Assembly: GCA_026413225.1 (NCBI GenBank)
Contig: CM048554.1
Location: 89,073,963-89,137,962, forward strand
Direction: 5' to 3'
From: Otis tarda
Lineage: Eukaryota > Chordata > Aves > Otidiformes > Otididae
DNA: 64,000 nucleotides
Part shown: one piece after another, positions 24,301 through 32,286 of the stretch
How positions within the stretch are numbered: position 1 is the stretch's first letter
Layout of the letters: the number at the start of each line of letters is the position of its first letter
The notes under the pieces: model-generated
Told to the model about the DNA's origin: nothing
The model's input: the letters and a program-made list of their open reading frames with translations, nothing else
Database searches by the model: none
Position numbers and translations under genes: made by a program

Positions 24301-27300
24301 CCAAATAAGCTTTGTCCAGTGTGGTATATGTTGGCAAAAGTATTTTTTCAAATGGAAGCAATATATTTTTTTTTTCCCACTCACATACTTCTGATTCGTT
24401 ACCATGATCAGTACACCCTAGATTCTTTTTTTTCTCTTCAAGCTGAAAAACTCCCAGCTTATAGCTACTACTACAGACTTTACTTCACAGAGTCTTTTGT
24501 TTCATACTTCTGAATTCTGTTTCCCGTTGCTTTGTACCACAGCCCTACTGTTCATTTTTATCCTTTGCTAAATTAATAGCATCTCTTCACATTGTCTGCT
24601 GGTTTGAGCTTTGCTGCTTATTGTGTCCAACAACATTAACTTAGTTATATTTCTTTTAGTTAACTTACTCTCTGAAATAACGATTAACCAAACTGTAAAG
24701 TGAGTAAGGAATTAGTTAGGTAGGAGAGATATGAGAAACTTGTTTTAAAAAAAAATAAAAGTTATGTGACCGTTGTCTCAGTATCTTACAGAATTCCCGC
24801 GTTCATTTATCACACCTAGCTGGCATGACCTGATACTTTTCTTAAATAAAATAGGATTCTCTAAACTGCCATTGGTTTTCTTTTACCAAATATAAAGTGG
24901 AAAAAAAATTACAAGACACTTTTCTACGTTTATTCCATTTTTAACTATTCAACACCTGTAGAAAAAGCATTGCATATTAATGAGGTCAAAATAAAGTAAC
25001 TGCAGCTATATCGATACTCAGTCTGGAGAATGGTACAGCAGATTTGACCATTCTTGCTATGGAGCTGTTGCTTCGTGTGTCAGTTCTTCCAAAGCTCTGC
25101 AATACTGGTTATCTGGAAACATCCAGTTTGGAGAGTACCACACCTTTTTGGTTTCCTCTCCACACAGTGTACTGCTGGCTGTTCTGTCAGTGTCTGATAC
25201 GATTACTGTTACTGAAAATGGAGGAGAAGGATCATCTTTACTAACATCTCCTGGGTTTGATTCAAGGGAGTGACACTATAGAAAGTCTCTTTTGAAGTCC
25301 AGTATTACGCCCTGGCAGCTGTTGCTGCAAATATATACTTTTTTTTTTTTTTTTTCCCCTGAGCAGTTAAAATTGCATTCATTCTGTTCTTTGAGTAGTT
25401 GGCTGTTCAGTGGGCAAAATTATGTTTCGTGACAAAAAGCTAGGTATAGTTCATTTAAATGTCATTTTTGATGATGGATGTTGTATTTCAGATTCTTTGA
25501 GATCTTGCCCTCATTGCTTAGCGGTAGGAACAATGATTCTTGTTGTCCTTGGAATTGTGTTCTGGGGAAAATATTCCAGGCAGAGAACTTAACAGTTACT
25601 GGAATTCTCTTAGCTTTCTATAGATATTTCCTCTTTTCCAAGAGTTTGTGGCCACTTACCAAAGCCTTAAAAAAAATTGAGAGTGATTTATTGAAATACC
25701 AACACCCTTAGAGTTTTTTTACAATGCCATAAAATAATTCGAAAAAGCCTTTCATAGTATGCTGTAACAATTTTTTAGAGTTTTGGAAATCACAAAAGTT
25801 GCTGAAGATAGGTATTGAATAATGAGAATAGATGCCTCTCTTCCTACTGTTTTAGTTTTTTTTTTTTTTCCTGACAAATCTATTTATTTCTTAAGGCATA
25901 GAATATACCAAATTTAACCTCTTTTTGTTGAGAGGTTAACATTTTGCAACTGATTAAAATATCTTCCTTTTGGGAACTCTATTCATATTTCAGGATTTTT
26001 TTTTTCAATTCTGTTAATTCTAGTTCTGTGCTATTCTTATGAATGTAGAAGGTGGTTGCAGGACATGTACTGAAATTCCATAATTTCTGGGCTTATACTT
26101 GAGGAAATAATTTATTAGTGCTATTGTAGCACTGGTTCTTTCACATGAAATGCTTAATTTGAATGCAATAAAGTTGTTTAGTTTTTTTAACATTGAAGCC
26201 ATATTTTTCATATTAATTGCAAACATTTATAGTTAATGCTTTCAGTGCATAACTCAGTTGACTCTTTTATATGTTAAAAAAAAAAAAAGACATTTTAAGG
26301 CAGCTTTGTTCAAATGCTCAAATGTCTCAAATGTTAGGAAATGCCAGAATTAACACCCAAGCTGAAAATGCATTAAGTTCTGGTAGTCAGAAATGAGCAT
26401 CAGTGTCTCCTCTAGTCACAGCATCACATTTAAAAGACAAATTCAACATTACATCCTAATGCCTTTCTCCTGGAAAAACCCTACAAATTTGTAATTGCCT
26501 ATTGTAAATTTTTACTTCACAGTATGATGTAGGAGAATGCTCTGTCAGTGACTTCCACTCTCCTACCCTTTTCCAGGTACATGGCTAGAAGTAGCCCAGG
26601 TCTGGAAGACCATGTTCTGTATTCTCCACAGCTGGAGTGTCATAAGTTTGACAGTGGCTTAGGTTCTGGAGCTTGTTTTCTCTGTTGTGCTGACCTTGTT
26701 CTTGATGTTGCCTCATAATGTAATTTGTGGGTTGGTTTTTTTTGTTGGTTTTTTTTTGTTTTTTTTTTTTTTTTACAGTCCTTGGTTAGCAGCATCACCA
26801 GCTAGCTCTCCTGTGACAGCACCTGTCATGTTTTCAGCTATTGTAGAGGAAGAACTCCAGCAAGAAGCTGCTCTTATTAGGAGCAGAGAAAAACCTTTGG
26901 CTTTGATCCAGGTAAAGCGCTAAGTTACTGTAGCAGTGAAGTAACTCAAGGAGTTTCCAATGGGTATTTCAGAGATCACTTTTTAGGATTAATTATATAT
27001 TGATACATGTTGTATCACTTAAATAATGATATTAAATATAATTTAATAATAACTTCATATTGCTATTTGATAAAGTAGGTCTATATTAAAGCCAGATTGA
27101 CTGCTGACCCCATGATTAATACGTTCACAGCATCAGGGAATAGTTGAGGTTAGAGGGAACCTCTGAGAAATTGCCTAATCCAAACCCCTACTCAGAGCAT
27201 GGTCAGTTAGAGCAAGTTGCTCAAAGCCAAGTCCAGGCAGCTTTTGAATATCTGCAAGAATGGAGACTGTGTGGCATCTTTGGGAAGTTTGTTCCAGTGT

Positions 27301-28521
27301 CTAACCACTCTCACAGTAAAAAAGAATTTTTTTAAAGTTTAAATGCAATTTTCTGTATTTCACTCTGTGCCCATTGCCACTTGTCCTGTCGCTGGGCACC
27401 GCAGAGAAGAGCTTGGCTCAGTTGTCTTTGCTCTCTCCCGTCAGATATTTATACCATTTGATAAGATTTCTACCATTTGATAAGATTTCCCTGAGACGTC
27501 TTTTCTCTGTGCTGAACAACCACAGTGCACTCAGCATCTCCTCATATGTCAGATGCTCCAAGCTTTTAATAATTTTTGTGTACCATCACTGGACTCTCTC
27601 CAGTATATCCACATCTATTTTGTACTGGGGAGTCCAGAATTAGACCCAGCACTCCAAATATATCTCACCAATGCTGAATAGAGGGGAAGGATCACCTATC
27701 TCAATCTTCTGGCTATGCTGTCTCTCGTAGAGCACAGGAAGCTGTCTCCCTTCTTTGCCACATGAGGATATTGCTGGCTTATAGTCAACTTGTTCACCAG
27801 GACCCCAGATCATTTTATGCTAAGCTGCTTTCCAGACCATCAGCCCCCAGTGTGTACTGGTGCTTGGGGTTATTGTTCCCAGGAGCTGGACTTTGCATTT
27901 CCCTTTGCTGAACTTAATGAAGTTCCTGTTATCACATTTCTCCAGCCTGTCTGGGTCCCTCTGAATGGCAGCACAACCATCTGGTGTATGAGCCACTCCT
28001 GCTGATTTTGTATTGTCTGCAACCTTGCAGAGGGTGTGTTCTGTCCCATCATGTGGGTAATTAATGAAGATGTTAAACAGTACTGGCCCTAGTCTCAATC
28101 TCATTACTGGTGCTAGTGACTGGCTTCTAGCTGGACTTCGTGTCACTGATCACAACCCTTTGAGATCACCAGTTCAGCCAGTTCTCAGTCTGTCTCGCTG
28201 TCCATTTATGTAGTGCGTACATAACCGTACATGAGGTTTCTTCAAGTCGCCTGAAGAAGGCCTCATCCACTGCTTCATCCTGATTAGGAGGTCTGTAGCA
28301 GATATGCATTCAACACCAGTAAAGCCAGTTCATAATTGTGCTACTGGTGTAAATGTAGATTTGGCACTGACATACATGTTCTGTTTTCCTTCCAGATCGA
28401 GGAGTGTGCTATTCAAGAATTATTAATCCACTATGAAGCTTTTAACAACCCTGATGAATTTGTGACTGTTGAAAGGGCTCCGCAGGGACCTATAGCAGCA
28501 CCTATGTGGAACAAGCACTAA
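215..28521 (+). CDS. IBTK: IBTK, C-terminal half (13 exons, 5' incomplete)
   Basis: IBTK is a cytoplasmic and nuclear BTB protein. It acts as a substrate adaptor of CUL3 RING ubiquitin ligases and was first described as a binder and inhibitor of the BTK kinase. Thirteen exons are seen: 215-311, 651-752, 1756-1873, 3945-4005, 4729-4856, 6640-6752, 7390-7538, 8284-8447, 10294-10386, 11442-11600, 18418-18570, 26779-26911 and 28396-28521. All have AG/GT borders (the last has only an acceptor), and they sum to 1,596 nt in one open frame ending in TAA. Order of content: end of BTB2, a BACK-like helical region, a Lys/Arg-rich NLS-like patch, a Ser/Pro-rich disordered region, and a conserved acidic-helical tail ending in MWNKH. 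Human IBTK is about 1,350 residues, so roughly 60% lies upstream of the window. Identity rests on remembered human sequence; the match is strong in the BTB end, the GYNLSDIIQSP block and the tail. Confidence 0.96.
651..752 (+). CDS. IBTK: IBTK exon b: last helices of BTB2
   Basis: 102 nt, phase 1 to phase 1, acceptor TTTTTCAG and donor GAC|GTGAGT. It encodes DSQNVEFICNVLVVADQLL and then a helix ending CEVAIAER. The 'VLVVADQLLISRLK' run is the typical BTB alpha-helix (AxxLxxxxLKxxCE) before the BACK region. The first in-frame ATG upstream (635) is intronic, so the real boundary is the acceptor at 650. Confidence 0.96.
1756..1873 (+). CDS. IBTK: IBTK exon c: BACK-like helices
   Basis: 118 nt, phase 1 to phase 2, acceptor CTTTGCAG and donor AAG|GTAAGG. 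It encodes LTLKNAAELLEFSAMYNAEQ followed by LKLSCLQFIGLNMAALLEAR. The pattern of paired amphipathic helices after a BTB domain is what BACK-like regions show, and in BTB adaptors this segment packs against CUL3. The poly-T tract at 1372-1392 is far upstream and is not the polypyrimidine tract used. Confidence 0.96.
1874..3944 (+). other. IBTK intron with one CR1
   Basis: Intron between exons c and d. Contains a T-run near 2218-2231 and the minus-strand CR1 at 3048-3463. Nothing else recognised. Confidence 0.9.
3048..3463 (-). mobile_element. CR1 LINE, 5'-truncated 3' end
   Basis: Begins on the plus strand with tandem atagaatcatagaatcatagaat, the reverse complement of the avian CR1 3' terminus. 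It continues with the typical 'ggttggaatggacctt ... ggccatctagttcaaccc' and 'caacctggcctggaatg' blocks. This is the 3' UTR and the last part of ORF2, read on the minus strand; everything upstream in the element is missing (usual 5' truncation). The intact terminal octamers suggest a moderately young copy. It lies in an IBTK intron, antisense to the gene. Confidence 0.95.
3945..4005 (+). CDS. IBTK: IBTK exon d: short helical exon
   Basis: 61 nt, phase 2 to phase 0, acceptor TATTTTTTAG and donor AAAATG|GTGAGT. It encodes TLDVLSDEVVKDLSVYYRKM, finishing the helical BTB/BACK unit. A CR1 copy (3048-3463) lies about 480 bases upstream in the preceding intron and is not part of the mRNA. Confidence 0.95.
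4729..4856 (+). CDS. IBTK: IBTK exon e: start of the linker
   Basis: 128 nt, phase 0 to phase 2, acceptor AACTACAG and donor TCA|GTAAGT. It encodes IPAMVRRVITPYPDGPDISS and then an acidic stretch ending EEMNTEQNSQ. The first half (RRVITPYPDGPDIS) is highly conserved in remembered human IBTK. After it the protein becomes acidic and probably unstructured. Confidence 0.95.
4857..6639 (+). other. IBTK intron with an ancient CR1/L3 fragment
   Basis: Intron between exons e and f. Apart from the old LINE fragment near 5679-5830, only AT-rich unique sequence is seen. Confidence 0.85.
5679..5830 (+). mobile_element. Ancient CR1/L3-type LINE fragment
   Basis: The phrase gagacctcacctgcagtattgtgtactgttctga corresponds to the plus-strand CR1 ORF2 end (around RPHLEYCVQFW). 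Downstream sequence is recognisable only loosely. High divergence and no terminal repeat indicate an old insertion. Confidence 0.65.
6640..6752 (+). CDS. IBTK: IBTK exon f: basic NLS-like patch
   Basis: 113 nt, phase 2 to phase 1, acceptor TTTTAATAG and donor ACAG|GTCAGT. It encodes EALFKRAKTKAKKKPRKRSD and then SSGGYNLSDIIQSPAST. The Lys/Arg-rich run (about ten basic residues in fourteen) looks like a bipartite nuclear localisation signal. The following GYNLSDIIQSP block is identical to human IBTK as I remember it. Confidence 0.96.
7390..7538 (+). CDS. IBTK: IBTK exon g: Ser/Pro-rich region
   Basis: 149 nt, phase 1 to phase 0, acceptor TTTCTTAG. The inferred donor GAG|GTTGAT is weak, but it is the only one that keeps the frame open into the next exon. 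It encodes GSVKLDKTNSVESLQELLTS followed by DSEGSYAGVGSPRDLQSPDF. Many SP and SxE sites suggest phosphorylation. Disordered by composition. Confidence 0.92.
8284..8447 (+). CDS. IBTK: IBTK exon h: fast-evolving disordered region
   Basis: 164 nt, phase 0 to phase 2, acceptor TCTTTTTTAAG. The donor CAG|GTGGAG is weaker than consensus; the frame to the next exon (F-S-P) supports it. It encodes MKDKACSQGMKPSQPTKEMK and, near the end, VPQSIPSAKNNSASTPNWVA. Only the end (PQ.IPS...WVA.SFSP) resembles human IBTK; the first part is diverged. The ATG at 8284 is an internal methionine, not a start. Confidence 0.9.
8448..10293 (+). other. IBTK intron, no element recognised
   Basis: Intron between exons h and i. 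Contains a C13 run (8665-8677) and a long T-run (about 10037-10059). Otherwise AT-rich with short chance frames on both strands. Confidence 0.85.
8665..8677 (+). repeat. Poly(C) run
   Basis: Thirteen consecutive C followed by tccgcccc. Homopolymer of this type is prone to length error in assemblies. Confidence 0.9.
10294..10386 (+). CDS. IBTK: IBTK exon i: PPAMDLRTIMEIEES motif
   Basis: 93 nt, phase 2 to phase 2, acceptor TTCATTTAG. The frame-keeping donor is AAG|GTTGGT at 10387, four bases before a stronger-looking GTAAAA. It encodes PASPPAMDLRTIMEIEESMQ and then KCGTMPKANS. The MDLRTIMEIEES helix is conserved against remembered human sequence and may be a short linear binding motif. Confidence 0.94.
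11442..11600 (+). CDS. IBTK: IBTK exon j: KLSQKQRKMIAL motif, NAGNAG acceptor
   Basis: 159 nt, phase 2 to phase 2, donor TG|GTATGT. The acceptor is CAGCAG, so the exon can start at 11442 or 11445. Both keep the frame and differ by one serine. It encodes RMASHGIKLSQKQRKMIALA and, after a variable Thr/Pro-rich stretch, KVAKLGNAW. The LSQKQRKMIAL helix is shared with human IBTK. Confidence 0.95.
14253..14547 (+). mobile_element. CR1 LINE 3' end
   Basis: Plus-strand CR1 tail. The remnant ORF2 end (NGLKYWQGRFWLDIRENFFT, WNRLSREVVESPSLEVFKRH) is followed by the 3' UTR 'ggttggacttgatgatcttggaggtctttt' and the terminal attctatgattctgtgat. 5'-truncated. The readable coding end suggests it is younger than the 22.5-kb copy. 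Confidence 0.95.
15379..15420 (+). mobile_element. CR1 3' terminus remnant
   Basis: atggttggacttgatcttatcaa ... aaatgattctatga matches the last ~55 bases of a CR1 with an internal deletion. Too short to subtype; it could be the only surviving end of a severely truncated insertion. Confidence 0.7.
17167..17217 (+). repeat. A-rich simple repeat
   Basis: Runs of (A)n and (AAAATA)n followed by aacaacaacaaaacccc. Low-complexity sequence. Confidence 0.85.
18418..18570 (+). CDS. IBTK: IBTK exon k: SFRDLVMEEEK region
   Basis: 153 nt, phase 2 to phase 2, acceptor CCCTCAAG and donor GTAAG|GTAAGA. It encodes SSSLHSALPKSFRDLVMEEE and then KCMSANNSPATGVKRAGYKG. The KSFRDxxxEE block matches human. The exon is flanked by the two longest introns here (6.8 kb and 8.2 kb). 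Phase 2 at both ends means that it, or a neighbouring phase-2 exon, could be skipped without a frameshift. Confidence 0.94.
18831..18844 (+). repeat. (GT)7 microsatellite
   Basis: Seven GT units embedded in a longer alternating purine/pyrimidine stretch (atatatatgg, gtacacg, tatatatgtacgta). Possible Z-DNA-prone tract. Confidence 0.85.
19440..20015 (+). repeat. GC-rich block, possibly an old LTR or other interspersed element
   Basis: A sharply bounded GC-rich region inside an AT-rich intron. It ends with ggaaaataaagttctgctgggcctctgtcttggttgctcag, a layout (AATAAA, then GT/CT-rich) like the R-U5 end of an LTR. I found no TG...CA ends or target duplication, so the class is a guess. No coding frame of note. 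Confidence 0.35.
22464..24000 (-). mobile_element. Old, internally deleted CR1 LINE
   Basis: Read on the minus strand it gives CR1 ORF2 in pieces. From 5' to 3' these are a linker segment (YKQWKQGQSAPEE..., 23.99-23.79 kb), reverse-transcriptase blocks (PIFKKEDIGNYR-like near 23.75 kb; SGSPQGLTLGPI near 23.32 kb), the eroded active-site region where FADD is expected (KATDG), and the 3' UTR near 22.5 kb. The N-terminal RT segment between linker and PIFKK is missing. Frameshifts and stops throughout; not functional. It lies antisense in an IBTK intron. Confidence 0.9.
26779..26911 (+). CDS. IBTK: IBTK exon l: conserved helical tail, part 1
   Basis: 133 nt, phase 2 to phase 0, preceded by a very long T-rich tract (from about 26738) ending TTTTACAG; donor CAG|GTAAAG. 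It encodes SPWLAASPASSPVTAPVMFS followed by AIVEEELQQEAALIRSREKP. The IVEEELQQEAALIRSREKPLALIQ segment is nearly identical to remembered human IBTK and begins the structured C-terminal tail. Confidence 0.97.
27128..28275 (-). mobile_element. Old CR1 LINE in the last IBTK intron
   Basis: Minus-strand CR1 running from the 3' UTR (near 27.14 kb) back to RT block 5. Recognisable pieces are LGPVLFNIFINYPHDGTE, then VADNTK where the catalytic FADDTK is expected (active-site aspartates altered), then GCAAIQRDPDRLEK. Several stops and frameshifts; dead. Contains a 19-bp tandem duplication (27452-27489). Flanking ends are too diverged for exact borders. Confidence 0.92.
27452..27489 (+). repeat. 19-bp tandem duplication
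   Basis: Two perfect copies of taccatttgataagatttc-type sequence (27452-27470 and 27471-27489) inside the CR1. Because the copies are identical while the CR1 is old, the duplication is recent. Confidence 0.95.
28396..28521 (+). CDS. IBTK: IBTK exon m: last coding exon
   Basis: 126 nt including TAA (28519-28521), phase 0, acceptor TTTCCTTCCAG. It encodes IEECAIQELLIHYEAFNNPD and ends ERAPQGPIAAPMWNKH. Remembered human IBTK ends MWNKHGC, so the bird protein appears to stop two residues earlier. A CR1 copy occupies most of the 1.5-kb intron just upstream. Confidence 0.97.
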   Translation: MEECAIQELLIHYEAFNNPDEFVTVERAPQGPIAAPMWNKH

Positions 28522-29318
28522 TTCGTACTCTTCACCATCCATGTTGTACGTGCACTTCTGAAGTTCTAATTCTTGTTACAAGTAGAACGGGACTGGAAGA
28601 ACAGGAATCATGTAATTTTTAACATCAGCATTAAAACACCGCACATAATCACTAGGAATTTGTTAGCAAGAATGGAAATAATTTGTTCACTATGTCCTTT
28701 ACCCACAGTATATATGGTATGTATGTTTTGAGCAAGTTTCTTTAACAGGACGTATTATTAGTAATGTTACATGAAGCTGCAGATTGGAAATACATTTGCG
28801 AATCTTAAATTGTGAAGATTTTTTTTGTGAAATTCACAGGTGGCTGAAAAGTGAGTGCTTATTTTGTGATTTAATGTGGAATTGAATGTGCAAAATTACA
28901 CATCTTTAAAGTTGGAGGAGGGTATGTTCTTCTGAGCTTTCTGGCAAATTGGGAGTATTGGAAAAAGTTTGTGCTTGAACTTCTTGTAAAAGTACAGTTT
29001 GATAATGCAGTTTTCCTTATGTGTGTAAGTACTGGTTCTCTGATTGTTCCGGCCAGTACTTTTTACTGTCATGCACCGTGATGAACCTCTACGCTGTACC
29101 TAAGTGCCCTGCCGTTGCCTGCTCTCGGTTCAGTTGTGCATGTTTTTTCACTGTTGTGAGACTGGCCTTTGAGCAGTCAGCTCTGTTGTGAAGTAAAGCA
29201 CACAGTTGAATAGAACATGGTGGCACTTAATTATCTCATCTGTAGTCTTATTCTGGTAAATATGGTACAGTTTTAGAACTACTGTGTGTAAGGTACAATT
29301 CACTTGAAGTGCTGAGGA

Positions 29319-29324
29319 AATAAA
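29319..29324 (+). promoter_or_regulatory. Poly(A) signal AATAAA, proximal
   Basis: AATAAA about 800 nt after the IBTK stop, followed within 10-25 nt by a GT-rich stretch (ctgtgtactcattgtt) like a CstF downstream element. This is the best-looking cleavage site for IBTK. Confidence 0.6.
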
Positions 29325-29750
29325 AGATCTGTGTACTCATTGTTAAAGCTATAGGGACTAATGCTCGACTGGAATTTGCAAAACCTAACCTTCAGAGATT
29401 ATCATAGGTGGCTTCAGTATTGTGTGTTCCAAAGTTCTCTGTGCCTGGTTTAAACAAATTTATATATATAATATTAAAAAAAAAAAAAGAAAGAAAAATG
29501 TAGCCTTATCTGCAATATTCTGTCTAGTTTGTTTGTATAGGTGTGTTTGAACTTGTACTTTTTCAATAGCATCAGTACTCATGAACTCTTGAAAACTGGA
29601 CTTGGGAGAGCTACAGAAGATGAATGTAGAGCGTTGATCACTGTGTGATAAAAGCATTGAATCTTGGAAAAAAATAACTATGTAGATATGTCTAATGATT
29701 TCAGGTCAAGCTGCACCAAAAAATCCCCCACAAAAATTGTAAACAAATGC

Positions 29751-29756
29751 AATAAA
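29751..29756 (+). promoter_or_regulatory. Poly(A) signal AATAAA, distal
   Basis: Second AATAAA, about 1.23 kb after the stop codon. It would give a longer 3' UTR isoform. The downstream sequence is less clearly GT-rich than at the proximal site. Confidence 0.4.
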
Positions 29757-29775
29757 CCATAAAATCTTGATTTAC

Positions 29776-30781
29776 ACAAAGTTAGTATACTTTTATGTGC
29801 CGTCTATATACAATCAATGCTTTAGGTAACTATAGAGTAATCCAAAAGTATTTATTTTGTGTATGAAACAAGAACTGCAGGCATTTTGAAGCTACACAGG
29901 CAAAGGAAGATGTAGCTTTTAATTCTGTTTTAAATTCTACTGGTGATTCACTCACTGTACTGATGAGAAGACTTGCATTAAGTACTTTGCTTGATGCACT
30001 GCAGGGCCTTAGGGCCAACTGAAACTCTCTTTCTGAATTAAAAGAAAGCTTATGTACAGTGAGAAAAGGCTGTAAAAGCAGTGGACCTTTCCAAGTGTGA
30101 AGGTAATTTGTTCTCAAATATAAAATTATTGTAAAGTTGCTAACTGGCATTTTTTTTTTTTTTCCAAACTGATTAAAATATGCTGGTTAAAATGTCCTTC
30201 TTCTGGCATTATGAGAGGATTCATGCTTCCACAGTGCCGAGGAGCCTGACTCCTTTAAGTTCTGAGTTCATTGCCACAGTTTGCTTATGGATTGTCACTG
30301 GTTATACTTAATATTCACAAAACAAAGTGAGGAATGATCAGTGTAGCACTCTTCTGAAACTGAGAACATATTTCAAACTGCTGTGTTAGAACAGCTTAAG
30401 GCTAAAATGCGTCACAGAAAGCTGTGTAGACTTAGAGATTCCATTTTTATTTACCTTCCTTAAAACAGGGAAATTAACAGACTTTAAAATGTCTGAAGCA
30501 TATTTAGAAAAATTCAAACTATAGTGGAAACAGAAACAAAAATTTCTAAATCCCTGGATGCACTCTGGGCATAGCTTATGGTGCACGTGAAAACCCAAAC
30601 AAAAATCCTGAACAAGGCAATTGCATCAAGAGATGTAAACATCTTTCTGTGGAAGTGGTAGAACTTTACATTTTCTTCAGCTGCATGCTTTCCTTTGATC
30701 AAAAACTATCATTTCCCAGTATTAATGTGAGGTCAGTCTGTATTTTTTTTTTTTTATAGACTTGACAATTGCATCATCATT
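29776..30781 (+). other. Intergenic, nothing recognised
   Basis: AT-rich sequence after the IBTK poly(A) signals, with a T-run at about 30151-30163. Open frames on the minus strand (for example 29830-30150) have no family features and are within chance expectation. Confidence 0.7.
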
Positions 30782-31100
30782 GAGACTGAAAGCAACCTCT
30801 GGAGATTGCACAGTCCAGACTCCCCTGCTTAAGCAGGCTCTGCCAGAGCAGGTTTCTAGGCCCTGTCCACTCAGGTTTTGAGTATCTCCAAGGTCAGAAA
30901 CTCCACAAGGTCTTTGGGCAACCTGTCCTAGTGTTTGGCCATCCTCACAGTAAAGAAGTGAGGATTTCCCGTATTTCAGTTGATGTTCTTGACTCTTGTC
31001 CTGACACTGGGCACCACTGAGAAGAGTCTGTCTCCATCTTCTTCCCTGCCCCACATCAGGTGCTTACACACATCGTAAGATCCCCCTGAACCTTCTCTGA
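30782..31100 (-). mobile_element. CR1 LINE 3' fragment
   Basis: Plus-strand text 'gggcaacctgtcctagtgtttggccatcctcacagtaaagaa' and 'cttgtcctgacactgggcaccactgagaagagtctg' is the reverse complement of the CR1 ORF2 end and 3' UTR. The two ends are missing (no ATTCTATGATT terminus). Confidence 0.88.
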
Positions 31101-31177
31101 ACAGAACACTGGATTGTTAGATCTTGTTCTAATTATAAAGTTAGAAGATTTATATTGGAATAAAGTCACTTTAACCC

Positions 31178-31777
31178 TTAACCCTTGATTTGTGTGATGC
31201 CATCAGGGAATGGCAAATGATACTTGGCAGTATCAGAAAACTGGTTAATAAAGGTATCAAATAGTTTCAGAATGGATTCCTCGCATTGTACTCCAAGAAG
31301 TCTGTAAAACTCCACCTGAGAGCCTGTTGGTTTAACTAAAGGGAAAATTCTTCCTTCTAAAATTTGATGCACTTCATCTTGGTCAAGTGAGACGTCAATG
31401 AGGTCTCCTAAAGGTGAGTCCCTCCTGTCAAGGTTCTAGCTGTGGCAAACCTCGGAACTGCCAAGAGGGAAGGGACCTGGCATATCTGGCCAGATGTGCA
31501 CTGGAATACAGAAATCCCTCTGACTGCTGACTGTGGGATCTGAAACTGGGATCCCAGCCTTCTGCGACCTCACAGTGGTGGTTCCAGTGGTAAGTTGGGT
31601 GCCTACGTCTGTTCTGTGAGCCGGCAGTGGAACGGTGTTGCTGTTCAAAGAGTAATTACCATGTAGTCTTGAACACTTCTCTCTGCTCTCATTCACATTG
31701 ATATCTAGAAGAGAAAGGTTTTCGTACTGCCTAGCAAAAGACATGTTCCACTGGTATTTTGTATGCTTTCCCTGCAC
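31178..31777 (-). pseudogene. Unrecognised minus-strand frame with one internal stop
   Basis: On the minus strand a single frame runs 600 nt (200 codons) from 31777 to 31178, interrupted only by TAG at 31436-31438. The part after the stop reads ...LGDLIDVSLDQDEVHQILEG and then ...KPTGSQVEFYRLLGVQCEES, ending TQIKG. There are no repeats, membrane segment or domain I recognise. One to two such frames are expected by chance in a window this size, so this is a weak candidate for a dead exon or unitary pseudogene. No clear minus-strand poly(A) signal follows. Confidence 0.2.
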
Positions 31778-32286
31778 TTGCCTTTTTTTTAATTTTTTTT
31801 TTAATGTTAAAGTAACGTGGAATACTTGTGATCCTAGAACTATTTTTGTAGTGTTGTTTTAGGTGTATAACCTTGAGAAAATACTTACTAATTATGGAAG
31901 GCCAACAAATTCACATGCATAAAATATATATATTAAAAAAAAAAAAGTTTTTAGTAATGGTGCAGCAGAGGAATTCTCCAAGGTCACAGAGTACCTGTAA
32001 TGGCTTGGATGAGATTTTTCTTGGGCAGGGGAGTGGTAGCTGACACAAACTCTACGTACGAAGTTTTACCTTTCCGAGCAACTACTTCCTGCTCAAGCCC
32101 CGTCCCCCATTTTTGTAGCAGCTTTTGGGTACCTTCCTGCATTGGACTGTGTTGTGCTAGCGCCGCAGCACTGGGAGGTTTGAAGGCCCTGCCCTGGAGG
32201 AAGGGAGCTGGATGTGAACAAACAAGAATCTGGAATGAAGGTACCCCTCAAGTGAGCTATCTTCATTCTTCCAACAAAGATTCTTC

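Larger units (their letters stand above)
18571..26778 (+). other. Largest IBTK intron (8.2 kb)
   Basis: Intron between exons k and l. Contains a (GT)7 tract (18831-18844), a GC-rich block (about 19440-20015) and a long decayed CR1 (22464-24000). In remembered human IBTK about 25 residues lie between the parts encoded by exons k and l; I could not find a matching exon here. Confidence 0.85.
26912..28395 (+). other. Last IBTK intron, mostly CR1
   Basis: 1.48-kb intron, about three quarters of which is the minus-strand CR1 at 27128-28275. Only about 120 bases separate the CR1 from the acceptor of the terminal exon. Confidence 0.9.
28522..29775 (+). other. IBTK: IBTK 3' untranslated region (probable extent)
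   Basis: AT-rich sequence after the IBTK stop without further coding potential. Candidate poly(A) signals are ATTAAA at 28630, AATAAA at 29319 followed by a GT-rich stretch, and AATAAA at 29751. The end shown assumes the most distal signal is used; the 29319 site would give a 3' UTR of about 820 nt. An A-run with AAAGAAAG at 29477-29497 is low-complexity sequence. Confidence 0.6.

Noticed and set aside
26520-26580. Possible missing IBTK exon (GECSVSDFHSPTLFQ between AG and GT)
   Set aside because: The open frame would require phase 0 at both ends, but the flanking IBTK exons need phase 2; in phase 2 it has a stop within three codons.
31169-31187. Telomere-like ttaacccttaaccctt
   Set aside because: Only two 7-base units (TTAACCC), not the 6-base CCCTAA repeat; too short to be an interstitial telomere.
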